This document shows, in pieces, positions 13,778 to 17,301 of a stretch of 17,301 bases of DNA (within the stretch, counting starts at the first letter, position 1; every line of letters begins with the position of its first letter). The translations under genes and the position numbers were made by a program. Where the stretch lies: assembly GCA_002412425.1 (NCBI GenBank), contig DHVB01000016.1:39803-57103 (forward strand), in the 5' to 3' direction. Origin of the DNA: Bacteroidales bacterium UBA5219. Its GTDB lineage: Bacteria > Bacteroidota > Bacteroidia > Bacteroidales > ML635J-15. The notes under the pieces are model-generated. The model was not told the origin of the DNA. It made no database searches and was given only the letters and a program-made list of their open reading frames with translations.

Positions 13778-15175
13778 ATGAAGACCAAGTACATAGATTT
13801 AATTGAACAGTCATTCGAATTTCCAACAGAGGAATTTGAAGTGGAAGATGGAGAACTTTATTTTTATGATATTCCTTTAATGGACTTAGTTAAACAATAT
13901 GGAACTCCTATGAAGTTTACTTATTTGCCAAAAATTAGTGAAAATATAAAAAAGGCAAGAGTGTGGTTTAATGTAGCTTTAACTAAAGCAAATTATAATG
14001 GCAAGTATTACCAATGCTATTGTACAAAGAGTTCTCATTTCTCTTTCGTTTTAGAAGAAGCTTTGAAAAATGATATTCATATTGAAACAAGTTCTAACTT
14101 CGATATTGATATTATAAGAGCACTTTATGAATCTGGACAAATTGATAAAAATAAATTTATAGTTTGCAATGGTTTCAAAATGCCAGCTTATATTGAAAAT
14201 ATAGCTAGATTGATAAACGATGGTTTTACTTCGGTTATTCCAGTTTTGGATAATTATTCAGAGTTAGATCAGTTACTTGAGCAAGTTGAAGGTGAGTTTA
14301 GCGTAGGTATCCGTATAGCTTCTGAGGAAGAGCCAAAATTTGAGTTTTATACTTCTCGACTTGGAATAGGTTATAAAAATATTGTTCAATATTATCACGA
14401 CTTTATTGAAAATAATCCAAGAGTAAAGCTGAAAATGCTTCACTTTTTTATAAATACAGGAATTAAAGATACCTCATACTATTGGAATGAATTAAACAAG
14501 TGTATGAATGTTTATTGTGAACTTAAAAAAGTTTGTCCTGAATTAACTGCTTTAAATATTGGTGGAGGTTTCCCTATTAAAAATAGCTTGACATTTGATT
14601 ATGATTACGAATATATGGCTGAAGAAATTGTGAATCAAATAAAAATGGCTTGTGATTCAAACAAAGTTCCTGAACCAGATATTTTTACAGAATTTGGCTC
14701 ATTTACTGTTGGTGAAAGTGGTGGTGCAATTTATTCAGTAGTCTTTCAAAAGCAACAAAACGATAGAGAAAAATGGAATATGATTGATTCTTCTTTTATT
14801 ACAACACTACCTGATTCATGGTCAATTAGTAAAAGATTTATAATGTTGCCAATAAATAAATGGGAATCACAATACGAAAGGGTTTTTCTTGGTGGGCTTA
14901 CTTGCGATAGCGATGATTACTATAATTCAGAGCAGCATGTGAACGCAATTTATCTGCCAGAATATGATGAAGAAGAAACTTTATATATTGGATTTTTTAA
15001 TACAGGAGCATATCAAGAAGCAATAGGTGGTTTTGGAGGAATTCAGCACTGTCTTATTCCCGCACCAAAACATGTACTCATCAGCAAAGACGAAGATGGT
15101 AAAATTTCTACAAGACTGTATTCTAAAGAACAATCATATAAATCAATGCTTAAAACTCTTGGATATACTTATTAA
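13778..15175 (+). CDS. speA: Arginine decarboxylase, SpeA-like, short form
   Basis: This 465-residue PLP enzyme (fold type III, ornithine/arginine/diaminopimelate decarboxylase family) converts arginine to agmatine and CO2. Lys84 in CTKSSHF is the probable Schiff-base lysine. GGGFP at residues 262-266 and the EFGSF segment at 305-309 fit the PLP phosphate-binding loops, and C376 in TCDSDD is the catalytic cysteine of the partner subunit site. The TLPDSWSI...TCDSDD arrangement resembles E. coli SpeA more than lysine or ornithine decarboxylases, and agmatinase downstream supports arginine as the substrate. It is shorter than E. coli SpeA (about 658 residues), a normal size for the Bacteroidota form. 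It starts at ATG 13778 in an A/T-rich leader. Carboxynorspermidine decarboxylase is the main alternative. Confidence 0.85.
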   Translation: MKTKYIDLIEQSFEFPTEEFEVEDGELYFYDIPLMDLVKQYGTPMKFTYLPKISENIKKARVWFNVALTKANYNGKYYQCYCTKSSHFSFVLEEALKNDIHIETSSNFDIDIIRALYESGQIDKNKFIVCNGFKMPAYIENIARLINDGFTSVIPVLDNYSELDQLLEQVEGEFSVGIRIASEEEPKFEFYTSRLGIGYKNIVQYYHDFIENNPRVKLKMLHFFINTGIKDTSYYWNELNKCMNVYCELKKVCPELTALNIGGGFPIKNSLTFDYDYEYMAEEIVNQIKMACDSNKVPEPDIFTEFGSFTVGESGGAIYSVVFQKQQNDREKWNMIDSSFITTLPDSWSISKRFIMLPINKWESQYERVFLGGLTCDSDDYYNSEQHVNAIYLPEYDEEETLYIGFFNTGAYQEAIGGFGGIQHCLIPAPKHVLISKDEDGKISTRLYSKEQSYKSMLKTLGYTY

Positions 15176-15189
15176 TTTTATTACTTTTG
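15158..15189 (+). promoter_or_regulatory. Candidate internal promoter before speB
   Basis: CTTG at 15158-15161, 20 nt, then TACTTTTG at 15182-15189 fits the promoter spacing seen upstream of hyd and adk. It would start transcripts near 15195, leaving about 13 nt before the speB ATG at 15208. The -33 half overlaps the end of speA. It could allow speB and the next gene to be expressed apart from speA. Confidence 0.4.
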
Positions 15190-15207
15190 GTAAAATTTTA
15201 AATAATT

Positions 15208-16059
15208 ATGTCTAAACGTACTTATGCAGGTATTCCAGAGGAATATTCAGACTATGAAAATGCAAAAGTTGTAATTTTGCCTGTTCCTTACGATAAAACA
15301 TCAACTTGGGGAAAAGGAGCAGACAAAGGACCAGAAGCATTTTTAGATGCTTCGGAAAATATGGAAATTTATGATTTGGAATCAGATACCGAAGTTTTTA
15401 AACATGGTGTTTGGTTAAGCGATGTTTTAGATGTTGACGACAATCCTGAAATGATGGTGCAGCAAGTGAAAGCTAAAGCTAAAAAGTTTTATGATGATAA
15501 TAAACTTTTTACAATGATTGGCGGTGAGCATTCTGTAAGCATTGGTGCAATAATGGCAAGTGCTGAAAAATTTGAAAATTTATCAGTTTTACAACTCGAT
15601 GCACATTCAGATTTAAGACCAGAATATGACGACAGTATTTATAATCATGCTTGCGCTTTGCATTGGGCTTCGAAAAATACAAATTTAATTCAAGTTGGAA
15701 TTAGAAGCATGGCTGTAGAAGAAAGAGAATTTGTAGACAAAAACAATGTATTTTATGCCGAAGATATTGCAAATAGAAATGATTGGCAACAAGAAGTAAT
15801 TGATAAACTTGGACAAAATGTTTACTTAACTATTGATTTGGATTACTTCGACCCTTCGATACTGCCTGCAACCGGAACGCCAGAACCAGGAGGTTTAACT
15901 TGGTATCCGACTTTAGATTTACTAAAAAAACTTGCTAAACAAAGAAAGATTGTTGGATTTGATATTGTTGAGTTAGCACCAGACCCAGCACATTTAGCAT
16001 CGAATTTTTTAGCAGCAAAATTGTATTACAAAATATTAACTTATATATTAGAAAAATAA
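15208..16059 (+). CDS. speB: Agmatinase (ureohydrolase family)
   Basis: This 283-residue manganese-dependent hydrolase would convert agmatine to putrescine and urea. The metal ligands are visible: His108 in GGEHS (106-110), Asp131, His133 and Asp135 in DAHSD (131-135), and Asp210 and Asp212 in TIDLDYFDP (208-216). It has no signal peptide and its length is normal for the family. Arginase or formimidoylglutamase are alternatives, but the arginine decarboxylase upstream points to agmatine. The start at ATG 15208 is 32 nt after the speA stop and places the conserved GIPEEYSDYE near the N-terminus. Its TAA overlaps the next ATG by one base (16057-16061), so the downstream gene is translationally coupled. 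Confidence 0.9.
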   Translation: MSKRTYAGIPEEYSDYENAKVVILPVPYDKTSTWGKGADKGPEAFLDASENMEIYDLESDTEVFKHGVWLSDVLDVDDNPEMMVQQVKAKAKKFYDDNKLFTMIGGEHSVSIGAIMASAEKFENLSVLQLDAHSDLRPEYDDSIYNHACALHWASKNTNLIQVGIRSMAVEEREFVDKNNVFYAEDIANRNDWQQEVIDKLGQNVYLTIDLDYFDPSILPATGTPEPGGLTWYPTLDLLKKLAKQRKIVGFDIVELAPDPAHLASNFLAAKLYYKILTYILEK

Positions 16060-17036
16060 TGGAAGCAAAAGGAACAATTTCAAAATTTATTGAAGAAAAT
16101 TTTAAACATTTTAATGCAGCTACTTTAGTTGATGCCTCAAAAGGCTATGTAAAACACTTAACTGAAGGTGGCAAGATGATGATTACATTAGCTGGAGCTA
16201 TGAGTACAGCAGAACTCGGCAAGACTTTGGCAGAAATGATTCGCCAAGATAAAGTGCATATTATTTCTTGTACAGGAGCAAATCTTGAGGAAGATATAAT
16301 GAATTTAGTTGCTCATAAGCATTATAAGCGAGTGCCTCATTATCGTGATTTAACACCACAAGAAGAGTGGGATTTAATGCAAAAAGGCTTGAATAGAGTT
16401 ACCGATACTTGTATTCCAGAAGAAGAAGCTTTTCGTCGTATTCAAGAGCATATTTTTAAACAATGGAAAACAGCTCAAGATAAAGGCGAAAGATATTTCC
16501 CACATCAATATATGTATAAAATGTTGTTGAGTGGAGATTTAGAAAAATATTACGAAATAGACCCAAAAAACTCTTGGATGCTTGCTGCAGCTGAGAAAAA
16601 CTTAGATATTGTTGTACCAGGTTGGGAAGACTCAACTATGGGAAATATTTTTACCTCATATTGTATAAAAGGCGATTTAAAACCTTCAACAATGAAAACA
16701 GGTATTGAGTATATGATGTTTTTAACAGATTGGTATCGCAAAAATTCTAGTGGTAAAGGCGTAGGATTTTTCCAAATTGGTGGTGGAATTTCTGGTGACT
16801 TCCCAATTTGCGTTGTACCAATGATGTACCAAGATCTAGAATGGGAAGATGTTCCTTTCTGGGCTTATTTCTGCCAAATTAGCGACTCAACAACTTCATA
16901 CGGCTCATATTCAGGTGCAATTCCAAACGAAAAAATTACTTGGGGAAAACTTGATATAAATACTCCAAAATACGTAATAGAATCTGATGCTACTATTGTT
17001 GCACCACTTGTGTTTGCATGGGTGTTAGGGTATTAA
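16059..17036 (+). CDS. Deoxyhypusine synthase family protein
   Basis: This 325-residue protein is a homologue of deoxyhypusine synthase, an NAD-dependent aminobutyl transferase in archaea and eukaryotes. The essential lysine is present as Lys297 in ITWGK, matching SWGK of the eukaryotic enzyme. The TGANLEEDI segment at 72-80 matches the TGG-EED NAD/spermidine region, and the glycine-rich GGGISGD at 241-247 fits the NAD site. The basic residues that usually follow this GGG (GGG-KHH) are not seen. Bacteria have no eIF5A, so the substrate should be a free polyamine. After SpeA and SpeB, an aminobutyl transfer between putrescines to give homospermidine, or another polyamine extension, is the likely step; I infer this from context. 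It is co-translated with speB. Confidence 0.85.
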   Translation: MEAKGTISKFIEENFKHFNAATLVDASKGYVKHLTEGGKMMITLAGAMSTAELGKTLAEMIRQDKVHIISCTGANLEEDIMNLVAHKHYKRVPHYRDLTPQEEWDLMQKGLNRVTDTCIPEEEAFRRIQEHIFKQWKTAQDKGERYFPHQYMYKMLLSGDLEKYYEIDPKNSWMLAAAEKNLDIVVPGWEDSTMGNIFTSYCIKGDLKPSTMKTGIEYMMFLTDWYRKNSSGKGVGFFQIGGGISGDFPICVVPMMYQDLEWEDVPFWAYFCQISDSTTSYGSYSGAIPNEKITWGKLDINTPKYVIESDATIVAPLVFAWVLGY

Positions 17037-17040
17037 ACTC

Positions 17041-17121
17041 AGTTAAAAGTTAAAAGTTAAAAGTCGAAAGTTTGTAAAGTTTGAACCGAGCTTGCGAGCT
17101 CGCTGAAAGCAAAAGTTTGTA
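17041..17121. repeat. Heptamer and 9-mer repeats after the polyamine operon
   Basis: Three AGTTAAA heptamers run from 17041 to 17061, followed by a variant, AGTCGAA. They merge into 9-mers AAGTTTGTA (17068-17076) and AAGTTTGAA (17077-17085); another AAGTTTGTA is at 17113-17121. This is the same unit as the array at the left end of the window. It lies right after the polyamine operon stop at 17036. I know of no function for it. Confidence 0.7.
17087..17103. repeat. GC-rich hairpin and perfect 10-bp palindrome
   Basis: GCGAGCTCGC at 17094-17103 is a perfect 10-bp palindrome. It overlaps a hairpin of CGAGC (17087-17091) and GCTCG (17098-17102) with a 6-nt loop. This GC-rich block stands out in an AT-rich spacer and lies between two AAGTTTGTA copies, as a repeat element or terminator would. 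No T tract follows it. Confidence 0.5.
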
Positions 17122-17187
17122 AAGTGGAATGTTGTGAAAATTTCTGGATTTTTATCTTTTAACTGCCAGTTACAGGCTTAAAGTTTC

Positions 17188-17280
17188 TTATAATACTTTA
17201 TCTGTTTTTAATCTTTCTAAAATTTTCTGTGCAGCTTTTTTTGCCAACCCATTTGTTTCAAATGAACTACTTGTGTTAAA
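17188..17280 (-). pseudogene. Possible 3' end of a degraded minus-strand gene
   Basis: Minus-strand codons from 17280 to the stop at 17188-17190 read a protein-like 30-residue stretch (FNTSSSFETNGLAKKAAQ, then KILERLKTDKVL). The next codon upstream, at 17281-17283, is an in-frame TAG, and the frame beyond it runs to the window edge. There is no start codon inside. It may be the tail of a gene broken by a nonsense change, or its true frame may shift near 17281. I do not recognise it. Confidence 0.3.
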
Positions 17281-17301
17281 CTATAATGGTCCCCTTTTTT
17301 A

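Noticed and set aside
15027..15215. Plus-strand 62-residue frame across the end of speA and the speB start
   Set aside because: It overlaps speA, shows no motif and runs into the speB start.
17160..17172. TAACTG-C-CAGTTA inverted repeat
   Set aside because: Six-base arms with a one-base centre are expected by chance in such sequence, and no flanking element supports a site.

Overview
The window looks like an AT-rich chromosomal segment of an anaerobic, fermentative member of the Bacteroidota. Three signs support this. The promoter-like sites before several operons fit the Bacteroidota form (TTTG, about 20 nt, then TAnnTTTG). Most genes lack a Shine-Dalgarno sequence. The gene content (bifurcating [FeFe] hydrogenase, adk-obg pair, short SpeA-type decarboxylase) fits such an organism. 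The genus cannot be told from the sequence alone.

Layout. 1-244: short AAGTTYGTA tandem repeats and the apparent tail of a frameshifted gene. 245-2335 (minus): two unrecognised, helical, charged cytosolic proteins in one operon. 2527-6218 (plus): a very tight six-gene operon in the order DRTGG protein, RsbW-like ATPase, HydS-like Fe-S protein related to [FeFe] hydrogenase, second DRTGG protein, PHP phosphoesterase, GHKL ATPase. 6573-11047: a separate promoter followed by a small HndB/HydD-like protein, then hydB, hydA and hydC, which encode an NAD(P)-linked trimeric [FeFe] hydrogenase. 11048-11342: two hairpin terminators and the adk promoter. 11343-13509: adk, obg and a PAP2 membrane phosphatase. 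13778-17036: a polyamine operon of arginine decarboxylase, agmatinase and a deoxyhypusine-synthase homologue. 17037-17301: more short repeats, a GC-rich palindrome and a possible degraded gene end on the minus strand.

How the genes work together. HydABC should couple NAD(P)H and reduced ferredoxin oxidation to H2 formation, or the reverse, as a redox valve of fermentation. The upstream operon looks like a signalling or accessory module for it: a hydrogenase-like protein that keeps the four cluster cysteines but has lost the proton-relay cysteine, together with two kinase-type ATPase domains without sensor or receiver parts, two DRTGG domains and a PHP hydrolase. No HydE, HydF or HydG maturase is present, so maturation must be encoded elsewhere. 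The last operon should convert arginine to agmatine, then putrescine, and probably a longer polyamine such as homospermidine.

The most interesting parts are the hydrogenase-linked signalling module, the HndB/HydD-like protein with only one of four [2Fe-2S] ligands left, and the bacterial deoxyhypusine-synthase homologue in a polyamine operon.
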